Assembly (NCBI RefSeq): GCF_041734735.1
Contig: NC_134878.1
Coordinates: forward strand, 38,538,495-38,602,494
Direction: 5' to 3'
DNA length: 64,000 nt
From: Babylonia areolata
Lineage: Eukaryota > Mollusca > Gastropoda > Neogastropoda > Buccinidae
Every line of letters starts with the position of its first letter. Position 1 is the stretch's first letter. The notes beneath the pieces were generated by a model that was given only the letters and a program-made list of their open reading frames with translations, was not told where the DNA came from and did no database searches. Positions 33,052-43,923 of this stretch are shown here, piece after piece. The position numbers and the translations under genes were made by a program.

Positions 33052-33195
33052 CTATGATAATGATATTTATATAGCGCTAAATCTTGTGCAGAGACAAATC
33101 AAAGCGCTTTCGCACCAGTCATTCACACGCATGCATAACTCTAAAACTGGAAAATCTGAAGACATGGAAGAGGCAGAGAAGGGATGTGTAAGCTT
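33052..33195 (-). mobile_element. SINE with L2-like tail, minus strand
   Basis: On the minus strand this reads CTTCCATGTCTTCAG, TTTTCCAGTTTTAGAG, GCATGCGTGTGAATGACTGG, AAAGCGCTTTGATTTGTCT, TAGCGCTATATAAATATCAT. The paired AAAGCGCTTT and AGCGCTATATAAAT blocks are the L2-type tail seen in other elements of this window. The head is not recognisable. Confidence 0.6.
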
Positions 33196-33739
33196 AATTT
33201 TTTTTAGTTAGATGGATAGCACTAATTCAGTGGACATGACTATTACTTTTTGTATGTCATTTAAAAATAGTTTATTGTCACTGCTGTCATTGTCACTTGA
33301 TGAAACCTTCAGGTATGAAATATTACTGAACCAGTGAATGATTTGGTCACAGCAAATCACACTTTTTGAGTACAGTAGTTTTACCTTACCAGATGCATAA
33401 CTAAATAATGACACTGATATTTGATACATAATTATGTTTGCAAAGAGAGTAATATAACCATTTGAAAATATGTTGGAAGTGGGTATTGCGAAGACCCTAG
33501 AAATCAATAATATGAATTACTGAATAAGTGGAGGAAGTTTCCAGTGGGCACCTGCAAAAATCTGTTGTAAAAAAAAAAAAGAAAAAAAAAGAAGGAAAAA
33601 TGAAAAAAGAAAGCATTTTATCATTTGCTCAAGGTTAATCTAATGTATGCATGCAGTCGTTTGACATTTGCTAGGTTCAGCATACCATATAATTGTTATT
33701 TGAATGAAATGGTGTTCTAGTTGTAATGCACCTGATTAG
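33196..33739. other. Unassigned AT-rich DNA
   Basis: Only A-rich low complexity (33570-33612) is notable. Confidence 0.4.
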
Positions 33740-33955
33740 TTTGGAGTCACATGGACTAAGATGTGCTTTGGCTGTTAGTCATTCAGATGAGATGATAAAC
33801 TCAGGCCCTGTATACAGCATGCACTTAACACACTTAAAAGAATCCATGGCAACAAAAGGGTTGTCCCCGGAAAAAATATGTAGAAAATCTACTTTGATAG
33901 TAAAATCCACTTGAGACAAGGAAAAAATATATGGGTGGCACTGCACTTTGTGTGT
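33740..33955 (+). mobile_element. tRNA-derived SINE, diverged second copy
   Basis: Matches the body of the SINE at 7324-7690: CATTCAGATGAGATGATAAA, CAGCATGCA, GTAGAAAATCTACTTTGATA and GGTGGCACTGCA. The tRNA-like head with its B-box has decayed beyond recognition. Confidence 0.7.
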
Positions 33956-34194
33956 GTGTGTGTGTTGGGGGGTGGTGGTGGTTAAGTATGCCCACTATCT
34001 AGGATTTAGAACATGATTTCTTGAGCCAATACTTAAAAAATAAAGCCCAACAGCAACACACAAAAGCCACATCAAACAACTGACAATAATAACTTCAGTT
34101 TCACTGACAAATATATGCACTCTTAGTTTCTCTTTTGATGAATACTGGGGATAAAATGATTTTAAAATGTTTCAGCTACTGCTCCTTTTTGGCC
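33956..34194. other. GT-rich tract and unassigned DNA
   Basis: A short (TG)n with GGTGG units, then no recognisable feature. Confidence 0.45.
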
Positions 34195-34385
34195 AAACAG
34201 TGGCGGTGATGCCATCAACAGCCACACCACACACACAAGGACTGCTTTTTTCCACAGTTGGTCCACCCCCAGGCAGCGGGTGATCAGTGGCTCACTTTCT
34301 TCTCACACAAAAAGAACAAGAGAGGCAATGCCTTCAAGACTCACTTGTGATATGCACTTGATCCAACAAAGGAATTGAGAAAAAA
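34195..34385 (+). repeat. Dispersed repeat Y
   Basis: Contains GGCAATGCCTTCAAGACTCA, CTTGTGAT and GCACTTGATCCAACAAAGG. The block AAGAGAGGCAATGCCTTCAA through TGTGATATGCACT recurs inverted at 62764-62812, next to a piggyBac-like element. The class is unknown. Confidence 0.5.
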
Positions 34386-34865
34386 GAAAAAGAAAAAAGA
34401 AAAGAAAAAAAAATCTGGCAAAAAGACATGCACGAACGCATGCACGCACGCACACACACTCTCTCTTCTCTCTCTTTCATCTAGATCTATATGTGTGTTT
34501 GATAAAAGTGAAATGGTGAGAATGTGGACTGCTTCAGATGGAATTTTATCTTTCAAACATGCAACTTTCAGTTCTCCGAATACACATTTCTGACGAAAAG
34601 CAGAAAATATTATTTGGATTGATGGTATATATGTGTTAATAGGCCCACTGGCAACACTAAACAAGAGCTTGCTTGTTGAAGTTATTCACCCACACTTCAG
34701 TCACTGGATGACTAAAGTTAAACATTGAGGATTTTACTGACCTGAATAAGACAGATGCTTCGTCAAACTAACTGCCGCAGCTACACCTTGCCTCGAAAGC
34801 CCACAGTACTTGCTAACTATTTCTATCATCTGATCAGAGTAAATAAACAGCATAGTTGTTACACA
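34386..34865. other. A-rich and CA-rich low complexity, otherwise unassigned
   Basis: A purine-rich AAAGAAAAAG tract (34380-34412) is followed by a short (GCAC)n/(CA)n tract and unassigned DNA. Confidence 0.5.
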
Positions 34866-34935
34866 CTTGTTCTTTCAAAAAAAACTGGTTCTTTCAAAAA
34901 AAAAAAAAAGGGGGTTCTTTGAAAAAAAACAAGGG
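34866..34935 (+). repeat. Short tandem GGTTCTTT(C/G)A-poly(A) units
   Basis: Three tandem units of TTCTTTCAAAAAAAA or TTCTTTGAAAAAAAAC type with variable A runs, at about 34871, 34890 and 34915. Confidence 0.7.
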
Positions 34936-36104
34936 GAATCCCCAAGGGCCAAACCAAAAGTATTGGATATTCTGCATTTCTTGAACTGTTCCATTTCATT
35001 TTACATGGGTTACCATGTGATGACATGGCATGACCACTTGCTAGTTCATAACACCAATCTGCCGCCCTTTGTGTTAATGGACTATACTGTGACAGCTAAT
35101 TTTAGACAGGCTGTGAGCTGCCAAAACACCCATAGGTACCTCGAAACATCGCTGTCTGCTAGAAGTTGCTAAGCATATTTGTACAAGGCCTCCGAAAGAT
35201 ATGAAAAACAGACATACTAAAGGTTATATCACTGTTAAAAAAACTTAATACATCTTTCATGGCTGAGTATTGCATGTTTTACAGGCTTCCACAGACTACA
35301 ATAAATAGACGCACAGTTGGAAGTTGACCCTCTGCGTATGTGCAGTGCAATGTGATGAAACTGACAAATTGTGAAATTGTGCTTGGAAAATTGATTTTGT
35401 TTATTTGTGTGGTTGTTGCGGACATTTATGCAGTAGGTTTTTTTTAGGTCTGTGCACAAATCTCTCTGAATAAAAAAAAAAGAAGAAAGAAAAAAGCTGC
35501 CTTCTTCGCTTCCTGTCAATCATATGCAGTCACAAATTCTTGATTGAATGTTGCACATTCTTGCACTCGTATTCCAAGATGTCCACAACTGGGGTCTGTT
35601 GATTACAATTTATGTTATGTTTATTCTAGGTAGTAGCATTTGTAAGATATTCATATGCAGTAAACACATCAATGTAGTCAGCATCATTCTCAAATATAGA
35701 AAGTGTAAGACCTTCCCACTGAGTATAAAACACAAAAGCCTTTGTATGCCCAGAGTCATGTTTTAATTTTGTAATGTTTTAGTTGAGTGAGATCTGTTAT
35801 TAGATAATTATCTCCCTTACGAATAATCAGTTTTCAGCCAGTAAGTATAATGTCCCATGAACAAGCACATTGAGAGATGAGTGTGTTAATGTAACTTCCA
35901 TACTGTTCCATTTTCAGCGACAAAAACAGTAATTAACTGCTATTGCTCATTGTGTCAGTATGTCACAAAAAATACTAAGTTTTGTGCATAAAAAAGGAAA
36001 ATGTAACAGTAATTTTTGTGTGAAAATATTTAAATCTGTTTTGTGCCCTTCCCAGAGGTGCAATATCATTATGATTAAAATGTATGGAAAGAACTGATCA
36101 TTTG
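34936..36104. other. Unassigned intronic-type DNA
   Basis: No feature recognised. Open frames of about 60-100 codons here lack domains. Confidence 0.4.
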
Positions 36105-36300
36105 TTATTTTTGTGCCAGATTTGGTATCAACTAATTAAGTATTTCCAGAGAAAATACAATGTTAAAGTTTGACCATGGACACACAGACATACATACAGA
36201 CAGGCACACACATACACACACACACACACAAACACAGACAACCGAATGCTGGGTTATTACATAGACTCGCATTGTTTATGCAAGTGAGTCAAAATGACTG
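36105..36300. repeat. Dispersed repeat with embedded (AC)n, copy 2
   Basis: Second copy of the repeat at 1476-1640. The end forms a possible hairpin: GACTCGCA...TGCAAGTGAGTC near 36265-36292. Confidence 0.6.
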
Positions 36301-36675
36301 TCAGCATATCTAAGCAATGATGATGGTGTAATGAAAGAATGGATTATGTCTGAATTAAAAACAAAAACAAAACCACATTCATTAGGAATTCTATGTACCC
36401 CTGAACATGAAATTGCAGCAAGAAATGCAGGCTCTGAAAAAAATCCTAGTTTACATGAGCTCTGAAACATGACAATCTGAAATCAGTAAAACTGTTAAAA
36501 AACAGAGGTATATCAGATGATATCAGATGTGTGTGAAAAGAAATCATCCAATCCCCATCCCCATGTTTATCTAACTTTGTGGAATACATCTTACAGCATA
36601 CTGTCTATTGATAATCTGCTGGAGCAGAAATCAGTCTGATCTCATTTTAACAATTTATTACATTTTTTTATCAAA

Positions 36676-36680
<5 letters not shown>
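36301..36680. other. Unassigned AT-rich DNA
   Basis: Nothing recognised. Confidence 0.4.
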
Positions 36681-36723
<43 letters not shown>

Positions 36724-36724
36724 A
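36681..36724. repeat. (TA)n microsatellite
   Basis: A pure (TA) run abutting the 3' end of the minus-strand 5S-headed SINE. Confidence 0.95.
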
Positions 36725-37205
36725 TAGTCAGTTGTGTCCGACTATGACCATCAGAACAGCAGAGGAGGCAACTGCTGTTCCAACTATTTGGGCTGGAATT
36801 TGATTATAGTGGAGAGTGTCTTGCCCAAGTACATCCCCACTCTCTCGGCCAAGAGGGTTTTAGGACAGTTGGCGTTGGGATGGTTCCCAAAGGCCAACTA
36901 GCCCACAAGGCTGCAGCACTGAGAGCCAGTGCAATTTTGCCTCCTAGTTTGAGAGTCATAGTCCACTAAAGACCAAGCTATAAATGGTTTCCCATTGACT
37001 GGAGAAACCATTGATAATACAGCTGTCACTTTGCTGTTGGCTCAAATGTAAACTTATGTCAATCTGTGATATAAGCCAACTTTTTAAGCCAACAGCACCC
37101 AGTGTTCCCAGGTGGTCACCCATCCAGGTACTAACCGGGCCCGATGCTGCTTAATTTTGGTGATCAGATGAGAACCGGCGTTTTCAGTGTGGTGTGGCTG
37201 TTAAT
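36725..37205 (-). mobile_element. 5S rRNA-headed SINE (SINE3-like)
   Basis: On the minus strand a 5S rRNA-like head (37205-37087) runs directly into a 360-bp body: GAGCCAACAGCAAAGTGAC, GGAAACCATTTATAGCTTGG, CTCTTGGCCGAGAGAGTGG, GATGTACTTGGGCAAGACAC and GTCATAGTCGGACACAAC. The (TA)n tract follows as the 3' tail. A 5S-derived head followed by an unrelated body is the defining layout of SINE3. No coding capacity. Its mobilising LINE is not obvious here. Confidence 0.75.
37087..37205 (-). pseudogene. 5S rRNA-derived sequence
   Basis: The minus strand aligns along nearly the whole 119 nt with animal 5S rRNA: GCCGGTTCTCATCTGATCAC, AAGCAGCATCGGGCCCGGTT, AGTACCTGGATGGGTGACC and CCTGGGAACACTGGGTGCTG. 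The internal control region, including GGATGGGTGACC, is well kept. The changed 5' end (ACAGCCACACCACACTG), the altered CACCAAAATTAAGCAG stretch and the attached body argue that it is the SINE head, not a working 5S gene. Confidence 0.85.
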
Positions 37206-37305
37206 GTGTGGTTATGTATGTATGTATATATGTATGTATGAAGTATTTTCAGTTTTTCTGAAAATATTTCATACATACATATATACGTACATACATAACC
37301 ACACA
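37205..37305. repeat. Near-perfect 48-bp palindrome
   Basis: Arms 37205-37252 and 37258-37305 are inverted copies with two mismatches, separated by TTTTT. The arms start TGTGTGGTTATGTATGTATG and end GTATTTTCAG. It could form a long hairpin. It abuts the 5S-headed SINE. Confidence 0.95.
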
Positions 37306-37413
37306 CCAACACACACTCAGTGACTTACACCTGTGTGCACATCATACACACACACACCACACACTGTGACACACATACACACACTGTGACACACACACTG
37401 ACACACACACTGT

Positions 37414-37444
<31 letters not shown>

Positions 37445-37562
37445 CTGCAAGCACTTATACAGCTGTTACCTATGCATGCACAGTGCACCCCACCAGTACC
37501 ATACACACATTTTAGTAGTGCACATTATGTACTGACAGTGACACTTGCACATAAATATACAT

Positions 37563-37606
<44 letters not shown>

Positions 37607-37620
37607 TAATAAATCTAATG
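37306..37620. repeat. CA-rich microsatellites
   Basis: Impure (CA)n with ACTGTGACAC interruptions to about 37440, and pure (CA)n at 37568-37604. Confidence 0.9.
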
Positions 37621-37664
37621 TCACAAACAAAAGTTAATTGAAACTACCAATTTCCTTACCACAT

Positions 37665-39235
37665 ATGGTAAAAAAACACTTCAAAACCTGAAAACAAATA
37701 TGGCACCCGGACCCAACGGAATCCACTCCATGGTGCTGGCCATGGCTGCAGACTCATTAGCACGTCCAATAGCTCATCTGTTCTGCCTCACTCTGGGCCT
37801 TGGGGAAATACCAACTGATTGGAAAGAAGCCACAGTCACCCCAATTTACAAGAGGAAAGGAAGCCGACAGCAACCGGGAAACTATCGCCCTGTCAGCCTA
37901 CCTGCATCCTGTGCAAGGCAATGGAAACACTTCTGAGAGAACAAATAATGAATCACCTACAATGCAATGAGTTACTATGTGAGGAGTAACATGGGTTCGT
38001 CCAGGGGAAATCATGTGTGACAAATCTGCAGGAAGCTCTCGACGACTGGACCAGACTCATCGACCCTGGCAGCAACATTGACGTTGTGTATATGGACTTT
38101 AAAAAAGCCTTTGACACTGTACCACACCGTCGTCTGCTGAGCAAAGTAGAAGCCCATGGAATAAAAGGCCCAATACTCAGCTGGATAGCAGCCTTCCTTG
38201 GTGATTGAAAGCAACGAGTTAGAATCAACGGAACTTTCTCTGAAGAGGCTGCAGTCACAAGCGGTATCCCACAAGGTAGTGTGTTAGGACCAGTCCTGTT
38301 TGTCATCTACATCAATGACCTGCTGAAACATGTAAAAAACACTGTCAAACTATTTGCAGATGACACAAAGTTGTAAACTGCAAGCGATGACCAAGAATCA
38401 ACCGCATCATTCCAGCAGGACCTAGACAGTCTCCAGAAATGGTCGGATGATTTGCTTCTGAGATTCCACCCACAGAAATGCAAAGTGATGAAACTCAGCA
38501 CACGGAAATCAGAAGCAACGTAACATATGAAGCACACAGATGCTGAAACCGGAACCAGCAGAGAAATAACCCTGGCAGAAAGTGAGGTGGAAGTGAATCA
38601 GGGCACTCATGTCGACAATGACCTCAAATTTAAGCAACACATTGACAGCGTCACATCAAGAGCAAACAGCGTAATAGGCGTCATCCGCAGAACCTTCGAG
38701 TTCTTAGACTGCAAGCTCTTCATCCAGCAATACAAGACACTAGCAAGAACCTATCCTCGAGTATGGACAAACTGTGTAGCAACCCCAACATAAGACATCA
38801 TGCAAACAACCAGAGGATGTGCAGCGCCGAGCCACAAAGTTGATCTCCTCAATCAGTGAACTGCCATACCCAGCAAGACTGGAGTGACTTGGCCTGCCTA
38901 GCTTGGAACACAGACGTCTAAGAGGAGATATGATCGACACCTTCAAATATGTCCACAGAATCTACAAGACTGAAAAACCAAAGCTTGAAACTCCCAAGGA
39001 TGCAGGCACCAGAGGAAATGCAATGAAACTGTTCCCGCACCATACCCACTGTGATACCAGGAAACACTTCTTCAGCGAAAGAATCACCAAAACGTGGAAC
39101 AGCCTCCCAGACAAAGTGGTTCTGGCACTTTCTGTAAATGCCTTCAAGAGTAGGTTGGATGCTTGCTGGAAGAAGAAACCCGACCAGTACAATCTGTCTT
39201 GCCAATAAGCCACGCATGCAAAGTTTTTAGTATAC
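37665..39235 (+). mobile_element. CR1-type LINE fragment (RT to 3' end)
   Basis: Starts within the RT (APGPNGIHSMVLA, DWKEATVTPIYKRKGS, GNYRPVSL) and continues LDDWTRLIDPGSNIDVVYMD, FKKAFDTVPHRRLLSKVEAH, GIPQGSVLGPVLFVIY, LFADDTKL. The C-terminal part has LGLPSLEHRRLRGDMIDTFK, FFSERITKTWNSLPDKVV and NAFKSRLDACW, ending YNLSCQ. Stops after FLGD, after FADDTKL and near 38521, and frameshifts near 37920 and 38800, break it. The last 60 bp relate it to the fragment nested at 9887-10071. Confidence 0.88.
38903..39208 (+). pseudogene. CR1-type ORF2 C-terminus
   Basis: An open 101-codon stretch with EHRRLRGDMIDTFKYVHRIY, an RGNAMKLFPHHTHCDTRKHF block, then RITKTWNSLPDKVV and a stop after NLSCQ. This is the conserved end of CR1-group ORF2 proteins. 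Upstream frames hold FLDCKLFIQQYKTLARTY and DVQRRATKLISS. Confidence 0.8.
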
Positions 39236-39239
39236 TAGC

Positions 39240-40156
39240 CATATAACCCACATGGATTGATGAACAGGACTTCCTACAAGACCTCAAACATCGTATAGTT
39301 CAAGTTATAATTTCAAACTCCCCTATACTGGATTGAGGATTGGGGTCATCAGCCAGGTTACTGATCATGTATCCAACTATTGCCAAGAAGATACAGTCCA
39401 GTGGAGGCTGATTTCCCTCAAAAGCTGTAAACAGTGGGCTCAACCTCAATACCCTGACATGGACAGATCTCGCTCATCTTGTCACAATGCTGATGAATCT
39501 CATGTCTGCATCACAGGCAACTTGGCAAACAGTAAAATTTTAGTAATTTAATTTTTGTAGTGTAATTCACACAAATTCATGCTTTTATAAGTTTACAGAC
39601 CTTTGTAATATCAACAATGGACAATGTGGAATCAGAAACATTCAAATCAATTGAATATAATTTGCTAACAGATAGGTAAAAACAAAAACTGTCGTTCTAG
39701 ATAATTTCATAAACCATCAACATGAAATTGTTTCTTTGGAAAACACACTAAATTCTTTGTCAGATTATTGTGAAAATGGGCTTACAAAAATACAAGACAC
39801 AGGAGTGTTTGGGTGTGAAGTGGGCCATCATATGATTTATTATTGCATGTAGTGGTGGTGGTGGTGTGTGTGTGTGTTTAAGAGCACTGATAGGAGTGGG
39901 GAGGGGTTGATAAGATGGATAGAGTTGAATGTGTGTCAACAGTATTTCTAAAATGCCTGGAACAAATTGGCTGTATTATCAGTTTTTCATTATTATGATT
40001 ATGCACATATCAAACCCAGAACGTGAACACACTCAAACTGCCCTTCAGTGTCCTGCATTTTAATTGAAATGACACCATACTACATTACGTGTCACAACCA
40101 ATTTGGCAAGTTCGCTACAGCATGTGCCAGTGTTAATGATTATTGACTGTAGTCAG
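39240..40156. other. Unassigned, presumed intron of MCPH1
   Basis: No feature recognised beyond a short (GGT)/(TG) tract at about 39850-39875. Confidence 0.4.
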
Positions 40157-40157
40157 T

Positions 40158-40192
<35 letters not shown>
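40157..40192. repeat. (CA)n microsatellite
   Basis: A pure CA run. Confidence 0.95.
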
Positions 40193-40195
<3 letters not shown>

Positions 40196-41081
40196 ACAGT
40201 GGTTTTGACTAACTGAATATTGACGTACCTGCACATTGTGAGAATGATGTTTTCAGTTAACAAAATCATTCTCAAATTCACATGATGATGCCTGCATGGA
40301 TGTGGATGCGTGTTCCACCCTCTGTCATTTGGAAAGCCTCTCATTGCAAATAACTTGCTTTTGTTGACCTCGCCGGCTCCCTCTTGTCCGCGTATCCATT
40401 TCCCCATACAAGGATAGAAAGCGTTGGTCACTCACGTAATTGTGCGAAATGCTGTCACTTGATCCACACTGATCAAATCTGGCGCAGTATTTTGAAACAT
40501 TGCTGTAGCATAAAATCGAAGTGTCAGGCAAATTTGCATAACGGGGGTGAGCGATTCTCTTGGTCCTTCCTACTTTGATGTTAACTCCTGTTTTTTTTCG
40601 TGTTAACCAAAAAATATGTGCCTTGGATATCAAAAATTCATGTAGATTTGTGAGTCGTTGAACATTTTTATTGGGTGTGTATGGTCCATTGGTACGCATT
40701 CTCTTTGGATTGTGTGCATGTTTTGTTGCTTCAACATGAACACGCCATCTTGTTTGGTGGCCAGATAGTTGGCTACTAAAGGATTTCCACCACCTCCAAG
40801 GGAGTCAACTTCGATCAAAACAACTGGAAGTAAGGTTTCATGCATTTGTCAATTTGAGATTTAGTTGCTAACTTTAGTGTAGTTGGCAACTGAGCGTTTA
40901 GTAAGGTTTCATGCGTAATACCCCTGATAACTGCATCATTTATGTGGAAGTATGTTAAACATCTGAAAGTGCAGGAGTTATAAAGCTTTTATTATATAAT
41001 TACTTTATTAGGAATATTACAATTTTTGCATCTTTGTTTCTGTGTCTCACTCGTTGATTTTACTGTGGTGTTCATGTACAG
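40193..41081. other. Presumed intron of MCPH1, unassigned
   Basis: Two minus-strand open frames (40325-40699 and 40630-40845) have no recognisable domain. A 14-bp direct repeat GTAAGGTTTCATGC occurs at 40830 and 40901. The last 30 bp form the acceptor of the BRCT1 exon (TTCATGTACAG). Confidence 0.4.
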
Positions 41082-41286
41082 GTGTAGTGGCATATGTTGA
41101 AGTAAGGACGGCAAATGACAACCGAAGTGCAGCAGTGAAATGGGTATTGGAGAGAATGGGAGCAAAAGTGGAGGAGAAATTCTCAGATGATGTGACGCAT
41201 GTCATCTTCAAAGAGGGGAAGAAACGTACACTGGATAAAGCACAGAAATTGGGAGTTCACCTTGTGTCTGTGCTCTGGGTTGACAG
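41082..41286 (+). CDS. MCPH1: Microcephalin exon encoding the first BRCT domain
   Basis: Acceptor TGTTCATGTACAG (ends 41081) and donor GACAG|GTGAGA frame 205 nt. With one base from the preceding exon it reads VVAYVEVRTANDNR, KWVLERMGAKVEEKF, DDVTHVIFKEGKKRTLDKAQ and LGVHLVSVLWVD. This matches the microcephalin BRCT1 pattern: VVAYVEV at the start, MGAKV, VTHVIFK.G, then DKAQK.GV.LVSVLWV, with the conserved Trp of the BRCT fold. Microcephalin acts in chromosome condensation control and the DNA damage response in the nucleus; BRCT1 contributes to centrosomal and condensin-related roles. It ends in phase 2, so the next exon supplies the third base of Ser or Arg. Confidence 0.93.
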
Positions 41287-43923
41287 GTGAGACTGAGAGA
41301 TCTTTAGAATTAAAAAAAAAAAAAAAGTATTGTTAAGTTAACCAGGGAATTTTCAATGTTTTGGAGGACTTCCACAAATTGTGTGCATATCCTCATCACA
41401 CTATTCTTTATTTTTATCCACTTCATGACCACAATCAACAAGATGATTACTCTGTCATAAGCATGCTAATAATACCTTTAACCTTTGACCCCAGAGGACC
41501 AGTTGATCTCAGGGTGACCCAACGCAGAACTGGGCCACAAAATATATATTACAGGGATGTGAGAGCTACACAGAAACATGTAAATGATCTTTTTCAGCTC
41601 AATAAATAAAATAAAAAAGAGAGAGAGGCGTCTGTCACTGGGCGTCACTACCACAGAAAAGTCCCAGAGGTCGTTTGTGAGATCTGTGCATATCCGGAGA
41701 GAAAAGTGGGGTGTGGGTGTGGGGCTTGGGGGGTGAAACTTAGGTATGATGTTGCCAACAATGGCTGTTGCGAGGCTACTGCTGATGTATTTGATGACCA
41801 AAAATGAAAAGAAAGGTTTGTTTTTGTGTTGATGGAACTGATTCTTGTGCCATAGGGAGAGGGTGGATGGGTAAGGGGGCAGCTCTGTTGTGAACATCAG
41901 CTGCTTGAAGTGTCCATTGTTTACATTTTGTTTCATAATTTAGAAAGTTTTGTTAGACTGGGACATTTGGCAAGACTGTTTTTAAGGTAGCTGTGATTTG
42001 CCTTGTGAAGTAAGCTCCTGTTTAATTGTGTTGCGTTTTGGATGTTTGATGTGCAAACTTTTGCACAAAGAATTTAGACACATGACCATTAAACTTTCTG
42101 TAGACCCCTGAATTGCGTATGTGCTTTGCTCATTGTGGTTCTGTGTCCTCCTATGTTGCAAGTGTTATGTGATCCTAGATTTTGATATCTTAAATGATTT
42201 AAGAGGGGGAGAAGAGGTGGATTTAGAATTGTAATGAAGCAAAGAGGACCTAGATTTGCCAGTGTCTAGTATTGTTTTAGGAAATGCAGTCAGTTTGCAA
42301 CAAAACTGATGAACTTGAGACCTATATTCGGTTTTTGACTGAGTAATGTGAGGCTAGTTTGATTTGTCTTAGCAAGATGTGGTAAAGTAGACAGACACTG
42401 ACATCCCCCGCCCCTGACCTACCTGTTTTTCTGTGGTCAAGAGAGCAGCAACCAACAAATCCAAGGATGGCTGTGAACAAGCGATGGTGTACCAATGTCT
42501 TAGTTACAGAAGATCACTGTTGTCAGAATATTGAACTACTGTCAGTAGGTCTTCAGCCCTTTTATTTACAAAGAGAATTCCAGTGAGTGTCTGTGACAGT
42601 TGTTTACATTCACCCGAGGGCTGATGTCAGTATTGCCACGGACAAAATCTGCCAAGTTGTGCAGACACAAGAAACCAGCTGTTCTGACTCTGCATCTTAG
42701 TTTAGGTGATTTTAATCAGTGCCGGCAGCATGTGACATGCAAGACATGCAGGGAGAATATACTGTATCTCTGCTATGGGAACATCACTGAGGCAAACAAG
42801 AGCAGAACTTTTCCATCTCTGAGTAAGTCTGAGTAGTAAACTTGTCAAAGCATACCAAATTTCCTGAGACTTTAGGACAGCTTCTTAATATTTGCACATT
42901 GTTTTTCTCCTCATTGGTACAAAAGAAACAGGGAATCTGAGATTTCATGAAGAAATAAAAACCTCGGTAGGAATGAGTCTGTGCAAGACTCTCAGCTGGA
43001 CCATCAAAGATGACTATCCACAGTAGATTAAAATGGCATAAGAAATATCTTGCCCAAATTAAGGGAGTGTTAGAATACAGTAATTTCCACATTCTTACAC
43101 ATGGAGGCTGAGTTTCATTGTTTGTTAGAGCAAAGTACACAATATGTGTGCCTCCACATTTGAGTAATATCCACACTGTTGAAAATTCATCTTTGCCAGT
43201 ATTAGTGTGTTTGAATTCCTGCCCAGATTTTTACTTTTACCATTTGATAATATACACTTAAAAAGGTGTTGGTCTTCCAGAAAACTTAAGTTGAAAGTGT
43301 TCAAAACAAAATAAATTCCCATAATGTCTGTCAGTTGATCTGATTTCATCATGTTCAGTCCACTCTTGTAAGTGTACAGTTCTTTAATACCTAATCACAT
43401 TGGCATTGCAGTGTATACATTCTGCATAGAATCTCTGGTATTTTCTGTTTTACATTTGTCACACTTTTTTTTTTTTATTGTGTATAAAAAAAACATCAAA
43501 CCAAAACTTTTGATAATTCTACTCGTTAAAATATTTGCATATTCCCCTCCATACTTGTCAATTTTCTGTATATCTGGGCATGTACGAAACATCTTTTGCA
43601 GCAATGAATCAGAAGACCGAATCCTTATGATCATAGTTCATCTTCACAATATCATCTACAGTTGTGGAGAAAACAATACCATGGACTTAAAATGTGGTTG
43701 AAATCAGTTTCTTTTGTGGTTGGTATTAGTGACAGATGATGACCACTCAACAACCATTCTTATATGTATTATTTTCTAGCAGCAGCAGATATAGTTTTAT
43801 ATAGTCATTGCGATTGTTTTATTTTTTGTTGTATTTTACTGGAATTGGTTCAAATCTGAAATGGTTCATCAAGACATTTTCTTGTGTAAAATAATTTCTT
43901 CTTTTTTTTTTTATCATTTGCAG
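41287..43923 (+). other. Presumed MCPH1 intron
   Basis: Begins GTGAGA and ends TTTATCATTTGCAG with a long T tract. Open frames inside (for example 41478-41936 minus and 42600-42836 plus) carry no recognisable domain. No transposon identified. Confidence 0.5.

Noticed and set aside
37087-37205. Functional 5S rRNA gene
   Set aside because: The 5' end and part of loop A are altered, and the sequence continues into a SINE body, so it is scored as a 5S-derived head.
40325-40845. Two minus-strand open frames (124 and 71 codons) upstream of the BRCT1 exon
   Set aside because: No recognisable domain, biased composition, and they lie in what is best read as an MCPH1 intron.
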